Below are positions 44,206 through 53,024 of a stretch of DNA of 64,000 nucleotides, in pieces. A model generated the notes under the pieces. It worked only from the letters and a program-made list of their open reading frames with translations, did no database searches and was not told where the DNA came from. The stretch's first letter is position 1, and the number at the start of each line of letters is the position of its first letter. Source of the DNA: Streptomyces sp. NBC_01591 (lineage in GTDB: Bacteria; Actinomycetota; Actinomycetes; Streptomycetales; Streptomycetaceae); NCBI RefSeq assembly GCF_035918155.1, contig NZ_CP109328.1:620001-684000 (forward strand), given 5' to 3'. The position numbers were made by a program, and so were the translations under genes.

Positions 44206-45285
44206 TCAACTGCCGCTGCGCCGCATCACTTTGCCCCGCCCGTCCGCCTCCAGCGTTCCCGTGCCCCCGTCACCGGTCACCACGACCCTGAGTGTGAGCG
44301 AGCCGGTGACGCCGTCGGCGGTCAGCTGCCAGCTCCGCGGGGAGTCGACGCCGAGAGTGGTCCTGGCCTTCTCGACCAGCGCGGGGACGCGATCGTAGGG
44401 CAGGGACCTAGGGTCGAACCCGGCGGTCTTCACACCGGTGGGGGAGAAGACGACCGTCAGCAGGTGGTCCTGCACGACGACGGTGAGTGCCCGGCGCTTG
44501 TCCCCGCCCTGCGTCAACGACTCGACGGCCTTGCGCAGTTCGCCCTGGTCGAGCATCGACTGGCCCGGCCCGAGGGTGACCGTACCGGTCGCCGACGTCA
44601 CGGTGGTCGTGGACGACGAGGAGGAAACGGACGGCCTTGGGGAGGCGCCGCTCTCGTCGGGGCCGAACAGATCGGCGCGGAACAGCAGGAGCACGGCGGC
44701 CGTGCCGAGCAACAGGCCGAGGAGCGTGAGGAGACCGCCGGCACAGCCCGCCGGGGGATCGCTCTTCATGACCGGTCCGGGCGCCGAGTCCAGGCGCGCC
44801 CCGGCTGCCCGCTCCTCCCACTTCGGCGTTGGCCGTTTCACGATCCGCACCTTCCACGGCCTGTCCGGCGGATACTCGACCACCACGACCCCGCGCGGCC
44901 GGTAATCGGGCAGCTCGACGAGGTTGACGTCCTGCCGTATCTCGACGCGGAACGCGGGCGCGTCGTCCGGCGCGACGGACAGCTCGAACCGCACCGGCAC
45001 GTCGCTGGTCTCACCCCCGACGGCCTCCAGGCTCTCGATCACCGCGAGCGCCGTGCGCGGTGCGACGGCCGCCTCACGGGCGCGGCGCGGCAGGGTGCAG
45101 AGGAAGAAGAGCAGACCGTAGGCCGCGGGCAGAACCAGCCCCGGGACAATCAGGGACGCCTTCTCGACGACGCACCCGCTGATGAAGGCGGTCAGCGACG
45201 CCCCGATCACACCACCCGTCAGGAACCCCAGGGCGAGGTCGGCAGGCGTGCTGTGCGTGGGCGGCGCGCCCGCTGTGATCTTCAT
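44206..45285 (-). CDS. Membrane protein of unknown function
   Basis: 359 residues from ATG 45285. Two N-terminal helices (ALGFLTGGVIGASLTAFISGC, LIVPGLVLPAAYGLLFFLC), a soluble segment with FELSVAPDDAPAFRVEIRQDV and WKVRIVKRPTPKWEERA, a third helix (GLLTLLGLLLGTAAVLLLF), a Ser/Thr linker and a C-terminal domain with GPGQSMLDQGELRKAVESL. No known domain. Likely co-transcribed with the DUF3592 gene. Confidence 0.7.
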   Translation of the reverse strand: MKITAGAPPTHSTPADLALGFLTGGVIGASLTAFISGCVVEKASLIVPGLVLPAAYGLLFFLCTLPRRAREAAVAPRTALAVIESLEAVGGETSDVPVRFELSVAPDDAPAFRVEIRQDVNLVELPDYRPRGVVVVEYPPDRPWKVRIVKRPTPKWEERAAGARLDSAPGPVMKSDPPAGCAGGLLTLLGLLLGTAAVLLLFRADLFGPDESGASPRPSVSSSSSTTTVTSATGTVTLGPGQSMLDQGELRKAVESLTQGGDKRRALTVVVQDHLLTVVFSPTGVKTAGFDPRSLPYDRVPALVEKARTTLGVDSPRSWQLTADGVTGSLTLRVVVTGDGGTGTLEADGRGKVMRRSGS

Positions 45286-45304
45286 GTGGCTGATTGTGCA
45301 CATC

Positions 45305-46138
45305 CTAGACTTCGAGCCAGACCGCGTGATCCGTTGCCAGCACACTGTCCTCGACAGAGGCGCTGCCGAGGAGGACGGAGGAGTGGTCGGGGAGTGGGTT
45401 CGGGGCGGCGGAGAGGTTGACCACGCAGACGAAGCCGGGGTCGCGGCGGAAGGCGAGGACGCCGGGTGGCGCGTCCAGCCAGGTCATGGTGCCGTCGCCG
45501 AGGGCGGGGTGTTCGCGGCGCAGGCGCAGGGCGGTGCGGTACAGCTCCAGAATGGAGGTCTGGTCGCCGGCCTGTGCCTCGACAGTGAGCTCGTTCCAGT
45601 TGGCGGGCTGGGGCAGCCAGGGTGTGGCGGTGGCGTTGTCGGGGCTGAAGCCGAACGGCGTGTGCTGCCCGGACCAGGGGATGGGCACCCGGCAGCCGTC
45701 GCGGGCCGGTGTCGGTGTGTCCGGAGCGTTCCCAGATGGGGTCCTGCAGGACGTCCTTGGGCAGGTCCTCGACTTCGGGGAGGCCGAGTTCCTCGCCCTG
45801 GTAGATGTAGGCGCCGCCGGGGAGGGCGAGGGTGAGGAGGGCGGCGGCGCGGGCGCGGCGTGTGCCCAGGTCCAGGTCGAGGGGGCCGACGGGTTCGTAG
45901 CGCTCGCCGGCGACCCAGCGTTTGGCGGCGTTTCGGCCGTAGCGACTGGGGTGGCGCATGACGTCGTGGTTGGAGAGCCCCCAGGTGGCGACTTGAGATA
46001 CGGCAGGCGGGAGCGGATGCCGACGATGTCGCCGACGCCGACGATGTCGCCGACGCCGTTGCGGTCGGCGAAACTGCGGATGTAGACCTGGTAGATGACG
46101 GCGCTGCGCCACCACGGTGGGGTACCGGGAACGGACAT
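45305..46138 (-). pseudogene. GH13 alpha-glucosidase remnant with internal deletion and frameshifts
   Basis: ATG 46138 gives PPWWRSAVIYQVYIRSFADRNG, the standard GH13 start, then a duplicated DIVGVGDIVGI, and jumps to a C-terminal part. In the next frame: VATWGLSNHDVMRHPSRYG and ALPGGAYIYQGEELGLPEVED, then after another shift near 45710 ATPWLPQPANWNELTVEAQ and LALRLRREHPALGDG-type text to a stop at 45305. The central barrel with the catalytic Asp and Glu is gone. It resembles cluster-linked maltase or trehalase-like enzymes of sugar-uptake loci. Confidence 0.82.
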
Positions 46139-46145
46139 GCGGCTG

Positions 46146-46485
46146 ATTGCTCCTTGGACGCGGGGGTGTGGGGCGGCTGCTTCGCCGCGCCGGCGGTCAG
46201 TCCGGCGACGATGCGGCGCTGGAAGAGCAGCACCGTGGTCACCAGGGGGATGGTGACCAGGACCCCTGCCGTCATCTGGCTGCCGGATGGGGTCTCGAAC
46301 CGGGTGGCGCCGGCGAACGTGGAGACGGCGGCCGGCGCTGTCTGCATGCCGGGCTGGTTCGTCATCGACAGAGCGATGAGGAACTCGTTCCAGGCCGCGG
46401 TGAAGGTGATGATCGCGGTGGTGAAGATGCCCGGTGCGGCGAGCGGGATGATCACCTTGCGGAACGCCTCTCGGATGGTCCGGGC
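46146..46485 (-). pseudogene. Sugar ABC transporter permease, C-terminal fragment
   Basis: REAFRKVIIPLAAPGIFTTAIITFTAAWNEFLIALSMTN is the end of the EAA loop and a membrane helix of MalG-type permeases, followed by TAGVLVTIPLVTTVLLFQRRIVAGLTAG. It runs into the GH13 start without its own stop. The N-terminal part is replaced by the end of the glycosidase gene at 46452, which marks a deletion junction near 46490-46530. Confidence 0.78.
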
Positions 46486-48860
46486 GGCTGCAACGGCCGG
46501 TCGCTGGGTTGTTCGCCGGGCCTCCGCCAGCGGCAGCCCGCCAGCGTATTGGCGCCGGGCTTGGCCAGTGGTGTCAGGCCGTAGAAGATGCGTGGTGAGC
46601 CGTCGAGCGTGAGTGTCACCTGGCCCGGGGCCGATGACAGCTGCCAGCTGCGGCCGATGGCGTCCAGCTGGCGTACGGCGTTGCCGGCAGTGACCGTGAG
46701 GAGGGTCTTGGTCGGCCAGGGGTCGACCCAGACCTCGGGGGCGGGGAAGTGCCAGTCGGTGCGCTGGCCGGAGGTGTTCAGCAAGTAGCCGTCGGCCCGG
46801 TTCCACAGGACGACCGCCGGGCCGTCGGGTGTGTCGAACCACAGGCCGAAGGTCTGCGGGTCGGGGAAGGTCAGCCAGCCCTGGAAGGTGGCCTGATCGA
46901 GTATGCGGGCCGCGGTCGCGTACGCCAGGAGCGACGGCTTCGGGCTGAGGTCGCGGTTCATCAGCCCGTAGTGGTATTCGACGTTGTCCGGATCGGCGAC
47001 CTGCGGCATGCCCAGCACGCTGTCGTGGAACTGGTACCAGCACACGCAGGCGATGCCTTCGGCTTTCGCCAGTGCCAGGCTGAGCAGGACGTTCTCGGCG
47101 GCGTGCCGGTAGGTGTCGTGCCACCAGCTGTTCGGCTTGGTCGGCGCGTAGGCCTCGGTCAGCCAGACCTCCTTCTCGCCGTGCTGCGCCATCAGCGTCT
47201 TCAGTTGCTTCAGTCCGCCGTAGAAGTTCCAGTACGTGCCTTCGGGGCCGGTGCTCCAGTCGTCGCCCGGAGGTATGTAGTCCGGGGTGAAGTTGCCGCG
47301 GCCGGGGTGATAGGCGAACGCATCGATCAGGTCCCAGCCGCCGGCGGCGATGAAGGTCTCCACCCAGGGTTTGTCCATCCCGGCGAGTCCGTTGTTCATC
47401 AGCTTGACGGCGGCGCCGGTCGCAGCCCGTCGGTCGAAGACCGGGCGCAGCGCCTTGTCCAGGTAGGTCTGGGCGGCTGCTCCGGTGTTGAACGGCCGGT
47501 TCAGTTCGTTGCCGACCTCGAAGTAGCCGGCTCCGGCCCCTTGCGCCACGGTCAGTTTGTCGGCTGCCCAGGCTGCAGCCTCGGTGTCGGTCGCGTCGAG
47601 TGACGGTTGCAGTTCGATGTTGTGGCGGATGCCACGTGCGTCGAACGCGGAGGGCGGCAAGCCCGGGCCGCCGTCGTAGGCGATGCGGACCAGTGCGATG
47701 CCGACCCGCTGCCAGAGGTCGAGTACGGCGTCGGCGCTCGGCCGCTGCAGCCACGGGTAGTTGGCGATCCCGAACATGCTGTCCGCGCCGGCCTGGTAGG
47801 CGAACGGTGGCAGGGTCGCGAGGTTGGTCCGGGCAAAGGCCTCGTCGTCCGCGGACCGTACGACGACCTCGGCGAGCGCGATGCCGGCGGCCGGCGCGGG
47901 CACGGTGAAGGTGTGCTGCCAGGTGCCCGCCGCGGCGATGCTGCCGGTCACGTTGGTGGCGGCCAGTTGCGCGCCGTCGAAGTCGCGTACCGACAGCTGC
48001 AGTTCGGCCGGGCGTGCGGTGCCGCCGTTGGCGACCAGGGCGGTGAGCTGCATCGGCTCGCCGGGGACCTGGTAGAGGTTGAAGTCACGGTCGGTGGTCA
48101 GCTCGAGGCCGAGTTCGCGGCCGCGGCCGATGGTGGCTGTGGCCGACGGCCTGGTGTCGGAGAAGAAGAAGTCGGCCCGGCTGGTCCACCCGCCGGCCGG
48201 GTCGGCCGTTCCTGGTGCGTGGACCCAGGTCGCGTTCGTCCAGGCCTGGCGTGAGCGGGCCAGCAGGAACAGTCCGTGCCGGCTGCCCCAGGTCGAGGTG
48301 TGTGCGACGCCGACGGTTTCCTCGTAGGGGATGCCGCCGCCGGCGTCGCGGACCCATTCGGTGATCGCGATGCAGTCGTCGGGCGCGGTCGGCGCCTGGA
48401 TCGCCCGGCTGAACAGGAAGCCGTCCGGCACCAGGGTGTCCGCGCCGGTGATCCGCCACTCCAGCCGGGCGTGCTCGGTGGTGACGCTGAACCAGCCGGT
48501 GACGGTGGCCGGCCCGGCGGCCGCGTCGAAGGCGTAGTCCATCCGGATCGCCGGTGTTCCGTCCTGCAGGGTGGCCAGTGCGGGGGTGCCGCCGGTCGAC
48601 AGGTGGATGCCGGTGAGCTGGTCCTTGATCTGGAACTTCGACCCGGCGGTACGGGTGACACCGGCCGCGTCGCGTATGGCGAGCCGGCCGCCGATGCCGG
48701 CCAGCAGGCTGATCCCGCCGGCGGTCAGGGTGACATCGCCGTCCGCGGCGTGGGCCGTCACGGGGGTGGGCTCGGCGATCAGTACGACGCCGGCCGCGAG
48801 CGCCGCGCCGAGAAGACCGCGACGGCTGAGGTGGGCGCCCTTGGCATGTGGGGTTGTCAT
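46452..48860 (-). CDS. Tat-exported glycoside hydrolase (clan GH-A type)
   Basis: 802 residues. Twin-arginine signal HLSRRGLLGAALAAGVV. The N-terminal 350 residues are beta-rich. The TIM barrel (about 370-690) has FEVGNELNRPF near 450, where the Glu fits the acid/base, and VWLTEAYAP near 567 with the nucleophile Glu, the two-Glu pattern of retaining GH-A enzymes (GH39-like). WYQFHDSVLG and a C-terminal beta domain (WPTKTLLTVTAG) follow. The last 30 residues (GCRWRRPGEQP onward) are out-of-family, the result of fusion with the permease remnant; the domain itself seems complete. Divergent from the LacI regulator, so it probably degrades the oligosaccharide imported by the transporter at 51762-54824. 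Confidence 0.82.
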   Translation of the reverse strand: MTTPHAKGAHLSRRGLLGAALAAGVVLIAEPTPVTAHAADGDVTLTAGGISLLAGIGGRLAIRDAAGVTRTAGSKFQIKDQLTGIHLSTGGTPALATLQDGTPAIRMDYAFDAAAGPATVTGWFSVTTEHARLEWRITGADTLVPDGFLFSRAIQAPTAPDDCIAITEWVRDAGGGIPYEETVGVAHTSTWGSRHGLFLLARSRQAWTNATWVHAPGTADPAGGWTSRADFFFSDTRPSATATIGRGRELGLELTTDRDFNLYQVPGEPMQLTALVANGGTARPAELQLSVRDFDGAQLAATNVTGSIAAAGTWQHTFTVPAPAAGIALAEVVVRSADDEAFARTNLATLPPFAYQAGADSMFGIANYPWLQRPSADAVLDLWQRVGIALVRIAYDGGPGLPPSAFDARGIRHNIELQPSLDATDTEAAAWAADKLTVAQGAGAGYFEVGNELNRPFNTGAAAQTYLDKALRPVFDRRAATGAAVKLMNNGLAGMDKPWVETFIAAGGWDLIDAFAYHPGRGNFTPDYIPPGDDWSTGPEGTYWNFYGGLKQLKTLMAQHGEKEVWLTEAYAPTKPNSWWHDTYRHAAENVLLSLALAKAEGIACVCWYQFHDSVLGMPQVADPDNVEYHYGLMNRDLSPKPSLLAYATAARILDQATFQGWLTFPDPQTFGLWFDTPDGPAVVLWNRADGYLLNTSGQRTDWHFPAPEVWVDPWPTKTLLTVTAGNAVRQLDAIGRSWQLSSAPGQVTLTLDGSPRIFYGLTPLAKPGANTLAGCRWRRPGEQPSDRPLQPPGPSERRSAR

Positions 48861-48890
48861 CGTCTGCTCCTGTCTGGGCCGCGCACTGTC

Positions 48891-49020
48891 GTGATAATGC
48901 CTATCTTCAATGTCGTGACACGGACGGTCTCAACCGGGCAGCCCGTTGGTCAAGGGGTATTGCGCTCTTGTTTCCAGCGGTTTAATGTCGCCGACGTCTG
49001 TTGAAGTTACGCATTATCAC
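48891..49020. promoter_or_regulatory. Paired candidate LacI operators in the divergent promoter
   Basis: The 18-bp text GTGATAATGC-C-TA-T-CTTC starts at 48891 and occurs inverted at 49003-49020 with 16 of 18 positions identical. Each copy contains an imperfect GATA-N5-TATC-type dyad. One copy is 31 bp upstream of the glycosidase ATG, the other 10 bp upstream of the lacI ATG, so both genes could be repressed together, perhaps by looping. Assignment to the LacI protein is inference. Confidence 0.6.
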
Positions 49021-49030
49021 CGGAGGATCG

Positions 49031-50080
49031 ATGTCAACGAAGCCGCGCCGGGTCACCCAGCGCGAAATCGCCAAGATCGCGGGGGTCAGCCAGACCACCG
49101 TCTCGGTGGTGCTGAACGACCGTGACGGCACGAACGTGCGTATCCCGGAAGAGACGCGGGCGCGGGTCAAGCGGGCGCTTGAGCAGGCCACCTACGTCGC
49201 CGATCCGGCGGCCCGCCGGCTGGCCGGTCTGGACAACCAGATCATCGGCGTCTTCACCTACGAGGAAGCCCTGTCGCCGGAGAGCCTGGACTTCTACGGC
49301 CCGCTGTTGAACGGGATCGAACGTGCGGCCGAGGCGATCGGCTGGGACCTGCTGTTCTTCACGTCCTCGCCGGTCGAGAACGGCACCCGCAGTCTGTTCC
49401 ATCGCAAGACCCGGCTGCGGCTCACCGACGGCTGCATCCTGCTCGGCCAGCAGATGGTCGGGTCCGAGCTGGAACGGCTGGTCGCAGAGCAGTTCCCGTT
49501 CGTCGCGGTCGGCCGCAGGGACGAGACGGCTGCGGCCGTGCCGTACGTCGGCATCGACTACGTCACTCCGGCGGACGCCGTGATCGACCTGGCTGCGAAC
49601 AGCGGACACCGCCAGGCCTTGTATGTGCACCGCGGCCGCGACACCGCCACTGCGCGGGACCGGCGCGGCGTGGTCGAGGCCGCCTCGGCGGCGGGCCGCA
49701 TGGCGTTCATGCTGGTGGGTGAGGAGCGCGTCGCCGAGCTGCCCCGACTGGCCCGGGCCACGGAGGCCACGCTGATCATTGCCGAGGACGCCTTCCTCAC
49801 CGAAGATGTCATCCTCTCGCTCGTCGGTGCCGGGGTGGACGTGCCTGGCGAGATCTCGGTCGCCGCGTTCGGTGAGGTCCGCGGTCATCGCACCGACGGA
49901 CGGGCGCTCACGGGCTTTCGTGTGCCACGCAAACAGGTCGCCGCCGAAGCGCTCGAGCTGCTGCAGCAGCTGGTCACCACCGACCCGCAGGAGTGGGCCG
50001 ATCTGGACACCCAGCGGCTCCTGGTGGCCGAGGTCGAAGCGGGCGACACCATTGTCGCCCGGTCGGCAGGGCTGTCGTGA
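49031..50080 (+). CDS. LacI-family transcriptional regulator
   Basis: 349 residues from ATG 49031 (GGAGG upstream). DNA-binding domain VTQREIAKIAGVSQTTVSVVLNDR at 7-30, hinge helix region with ADPAARRLAG, then the sugar-binding periplasmic-protein-like domain (IIGVFTYEEALSPES, DGCILLGQQM, VPGEISVAAFGEV). It probably represses the divergent glycosidase and the transporter genes until the sugar is present. The GTGA overlap couples it to the FAD oxidoreductase gene. Confidence 0.93.
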   Translation: MSTKPRRVTQREIAKIAGVSQTTVSVVLNDRDGTNVRIPEETRARVKRALEQATYVADPAARRLAGLDNQIIGVFTYEEALSPESLDFYGPLLNGIERAAEAIGWDLLFFTSSPVENGTRSLFHRKTRLRLTDGCILLGQQMVGSELERLVAEQFPFVAVGRRDETAAAVPYVGIDYVTPADAVIDLAANSGHRQALYVHRGRDTATARDRRGVVEAASAAGRMAFMLVGEERVAELPRLARATEATLIIAEDAFLTEDVILSLVGAGVDVPGEISVAAFGEVRGHRTDGRALTGFRVPRKQVAAEALELLQQLVTTDPQEWADLDTQRLLVAEVEAGDTIVARSAGLS

Positions 50081-51672
50081 ACAAGATCGCCACAGAGGTG
50101 GCGGTCATAGGCGGCGGTCTCGGATCGGTGGCAGCCGCTCTCGCGCTGCTGCAGCGCGGACACCGGGTGGTGATGACCGAGGAGTACCCGTGGCTGGGTG
50201 GCCAGCTGACGTCGCAGGCGGTGCCACCGGATGAGCACATCTGGGTGGAGCAGTTCGGCGTAACCGCCCGCTACCGGAGGCTGCGGGAGAACATCCGTCG
50301 CTACTACCAGGACCACTATCCGCTGTCGGCGGCGGCTCGCGCGGACCGTGAGCTCAACCCAGGGCGCGGCCGGGTGAGCCGGCTGTGCCACGAGCCGCGG
50401 GTGGCGCTCGCGGTGATCGACGCTCTCCTCGCGCCGTATCGGTCGAGCGGCCGGCTGACCGTCCTGCAGCCCGCGGTTCCGGTCGGGGCCGAGGTCGTGG
50501 ACGGGGTGGTCCGCACGGTTACGGTCGCGGATCCGCAGACCGGGGCGCAGAGCGTGATCACTGCGGAGTTCGTGCTGGACGGCACCGAGACCGGTGACCT
50601 GCTGCCGCTGACCGGCACCGAGTACGTCGTCGGTACCGAGGCGCGGTCCGAAACCGGTGAGCCGAGCGCTCCCGACGTCGCCGACCCGGCCAACGTGCAG
50701 TCGATCGCGTGGTGTTTCGTCTTCGACCATGCCGCCGGGGATCACACGATCGCCCGGCCCGACGACTACGACGACTGGCGCTCGTTCGAGCTGCCCTACT
50801 GGGGCGCGCCGATGCTGTCGTTCACCGCGCCCAATCCGCGCACCCTGGTGCCGGAGCAGCGCACCATGATCGTAAATCCGGAGCAGGACGTCTCCGGTGA
50901 TCCGCGGTTCGACGCCGGCGATCAGGACCTGTGGCAGTTCCGGCGGATTGCCGCCCGGCAGACCTTCACCGACAGCCTGTACGACAGCGACATCGTGCTG
51001 GCCAACTGGCCCCAGCTGGACTACGTCGGCGGCTCGATCATCGACACCGCCGAACGACTGCAGCACTTGGCCGCGGCGAAGGCGCAGTCCCGGGCCTACG
51101 TCTACTGGCTGCAGACCGAGGCGCCCCGGCCCGACGGTGGCCGCGGGTGGCCGGGACTGCGGCTGCGCGGGGATCTGGTGGGAACCAGCGACGGCTTCGC
51201 GCAGGCTCCGTACATCCGGGAATCCCGCCGGATCAAGGCGCTGACCACCGTCCGCGAACAAGACATCTCGATCAAATCCCGCGGGTCCGGCGGGCCGGCC
51301 CGGTTCGACGCATCCATCGGGGTGGGGATGTACCGGATCGACCTGCACCCCTCGACCGGCGGCGACAACTACATCGACGTCGAGTCGGCGCCGTTCGAGA
51401 TCCCGCTGGGCGCCCTGGTCCCGGTCCGGACCCAGAACCTGATCCCCGCCGCCAAGAACATCGGCACCACCCACATCACCAACGGCGCCTATCGACTCCA
51501 CCCGGTCGAATGGAACGTCGGTGAGTCCGCGGGCGAGCTCACCGCGTTCTGCCTCGACCGCGGACTGAGCCCGCAGCAGGTCGCCGCCGAACCCGCACTC
51601 GTCGATCAGCTTCAACGTCGCCTGGTCGAGGCCGGCGTCGAACTCCACTGGCCCGAGGTCGTCGGCTACTGA
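50077..51672 (+). CDS. FAD-dependent oxidoreductase of a carbohydrate locus
   Basis: 531 residues from GTG 50077. The dinucleotide motif VAVIGGGLGSVAAALALLQRG is at about 8-28 and EEYPWLGGQLTSQ follows; FVLDGTETGDLLPL and the C-terminal LIPAAKNIGTTHITNGAYRLHPVEWNVGESAG are the second FAD contacts of the PF12831-type family. These enzymes occur with sugar hydrolases and transporters; the substrate (sugar or cyclitol oxidation) is unproven. The 3' end is partly duplicated downstream. Confidence 0.85.
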   Translation: MNKIATEVAVIGGGLGSVAAALALLQRGHRVVMTEEYPWLGGQLTSQAVPPDEHIWVEQFGVTARYRRLRENIRRYYQDHYPLSAAARADRELNPGRGRVSRLCHEPRVALAVIDALLAPYRSSGRLTVLQPAVPVGAEVVDGVVRTVTVADPQTGAQSVITAEFVLDGTETGDLLPLTGTEYVVGTEARSETGEPSAPDVADPANVQSIAWCFVFDHAAGDHTIARPDDYDDWRSFELPYWGAPMLSFTAPNPRTLVPEQRTMIVNPEQDVSGDPRFDAGDQDLWQFRRIAARQTFTDSLYDSDIVLANWPQLDYVGGSIIDTAERLQHLAAAKAQSRAYVYWLQTEAPRPDGGRGWPGLRLRGDLVGTSDGFAQAPYIRESRRIKALTTVREQDISIKSRGSGGPARFDASIGVGMYRIDLHPSTGGDNYIDVESAPFEIPLGALVPVRTQNLIPAAKNIGTTHITNGAYRLHPVEWNVGESAGELTAFCLDRGLSPQQVAAEPALVDQLQRRLVEAGVELHWPEVVGY

Positions 51673-51738
51673 GCCGGACAGATCGACGTCGAACTGCACT
51701 GCCCGAAGTCGCTGGCTACTGAGCCGGACCGGCCGACC
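51637..51738. repeat. 51-bp imperfect tandem duplication at a gene end
   Basis: Two 51-bp units (51637-51687 and 51688-51738), both beginning GTCGAACT and containing CTACTGAGCCGGAC. The first holds the last codons and stop of the oxidoreductase gene; the second is a diverged copy. Confidence 0.85.
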
Positions 51739-51761
51739 AGCACGTCGAAGGGAACCCACTC

Positions 51762-53024
51762 ATGATCAGAACCAGAAAGGCGCTGAGCGCTGTCGCCTTG
51801 ACGACGGTCCTTGCACTCAGCGCGGCCTGCGCCGGGCCGGCGGCCGACACCCCGGACAAGGCAGCAGAGCTGCGGATGACGGTCTGGACCTCGGACGAAG
51901 CTCAGCTGAAGCTACTCGACAGCATCGGCGACGCCTACCGGGCCGACCATCCCGACGTTGCGAAGATCACCTTCGAGAGCCTGCCGTTCGCCGACTACAA
52001 CACGACGCTCACCACGCAGATCGCCGGCGGCAACGCCCCGGATCTCGCCTGGATGGGCGACCTGTCGCGGGATCTCATAGCCTCCGACGCACTCGTCGGT
52101 CTGACCGACGAGCTCAAGGCCGCCCCGGGCTGGAAGTACGACGACCTGCTCGACAGCGTGACAGCGGAGTTCAGCCGCGATGGCACGCTGTACGCCTACC
52201 CGTTCTCCAACTCGCCGTACGCCCTCTACATGAACACCGACCTGCTCGCCAAAGCCGGACAGAAGATCAATCCGGCCACACTGACCTGGGATCAAGTCGC
52301 AGCCGCCGGAGCGGCCGTCCACGCCAAGACCGGCAAGGCCGGCTTCGTCGTCCGCGACTTCGACTACAAGGCGTGGAACATGCTGGCCACAGTGTGGACC
52401 GGCTGGGGCGCGTCAGCGTGGAGTCCGGACGGCAAGACCTGCACCTTCGCCGGCCCCGAGATGCAGCAGGCCTTCACCTTCCTGCACGACGCGGCGTTCA
52501 AGACCCAGGCGATGCCCGGCCCGGGCACCACCGCCGACTTCTTCGCAGGCGATGCCGCCTTCACCATCGCGCAGGTCTCCCGCGCCTCGCTGCTGACCGG
52601 CACGTTCGACTTCGGGCTCTACCCGCTGCCCGCGGGCCCCCGTGGGAAGTACTCCGTCCTCGGCCAGGCCGGGGTGGGTGTACTGGCCTCCAGCAAGCAT
52701 CCGGACCAGGCGGCGGACTTCCTCGCGTACCTGACCGATCCGGAGAACGCCGCCAAGCTGGCCCAGTACTTCCCGCCGCCGCGGAAGTCGTTGCTGACCG
52801 GGGACAAGCTCGCCGCGAACAACAAGGTCCTTAACGCCGCCCAGCTGCAGGACGCGGTGGTCGACCAGATGCCGGACGCCGTCACGCTGCCCAACCACAC
52901 CAGCCCGGCGGAGATAGCCCAGAAGGGCAAGACGGCGCTTGATGCGATGTGGCGCCCGGATGCCGACATCCCGGCCGTCCTGCGCTCGGTCTGCGCCGCG
53001 ATCGATCCGATTCTGGCCAAGTGA
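51762..53024 (+). CDS. Sugar ABC transporter substrate-binding lipoprotein
   Basis: 420 residues. Lipoprotein signal RKALSAVALTTVLALSAAC with lipobox S-A-A-C. Cluster B-type binding-protein text: AELRMTVWTSDEAQLKLL, LPFADYNTTLTTQIAGGNAPDLAWM, GKAGFVVRDFDYKAWN and FLAYLTDPENAAKLAQYFPPP. It captures an oligosaccharide outside the cell and hands it to the two permeases encoded next. No ATPase gene is in the operon, so a shared MsiK-type ATPase is expected (established for Streptomyces). Confidence 0.93.
   Translation: MIRTRKALSAVALTTVLALSAACAGPAADTPDKAAELRMTVWTSDEAQLKLLDSIGDAYRADHPDVAKITFESLPFADYNTTLTTQIAGGNAPDLAWMGDLSRDLIASDALVGLTDELKAAPGWKYDDLLDSVTAEFSRDGTLYAYPFSNSPYALYMNTDLLAKAGQKINPATLTWDQVAAAGAAVHAKTGKAGFVVRDFDYKAWNMLATVWTGWGASAWSPDGKTCTFAGPEMQQAFTFLHDAAFKTQAMPGPGTTADFFAGDAAFTIAQVSRASLLTGTFDFGLYPLPAGPRGKYSVLGQAGVGVLASSKHPDQAADFLAYLTDPENAAKLAQYFPPPRKSLLTGDKLAANNKVLNAAQLQDAVVDQMPDAVTLPNHTSPAEIAQKGKTALDAMWRPDADIPAVLRSVCAAIDPILAK

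Noticed and set aside
45484..47754. 756-residue minus ORF
   Set aside because: Mostly a wrong-frame reading of the glycosidase and GH13 DNA; only the short permease part (46146-46485) is real.
49885..51759. 624-residue minus-strand ORF
   Set aside because: Shadow of the FAD oxidoreductase; no recognisable domain.
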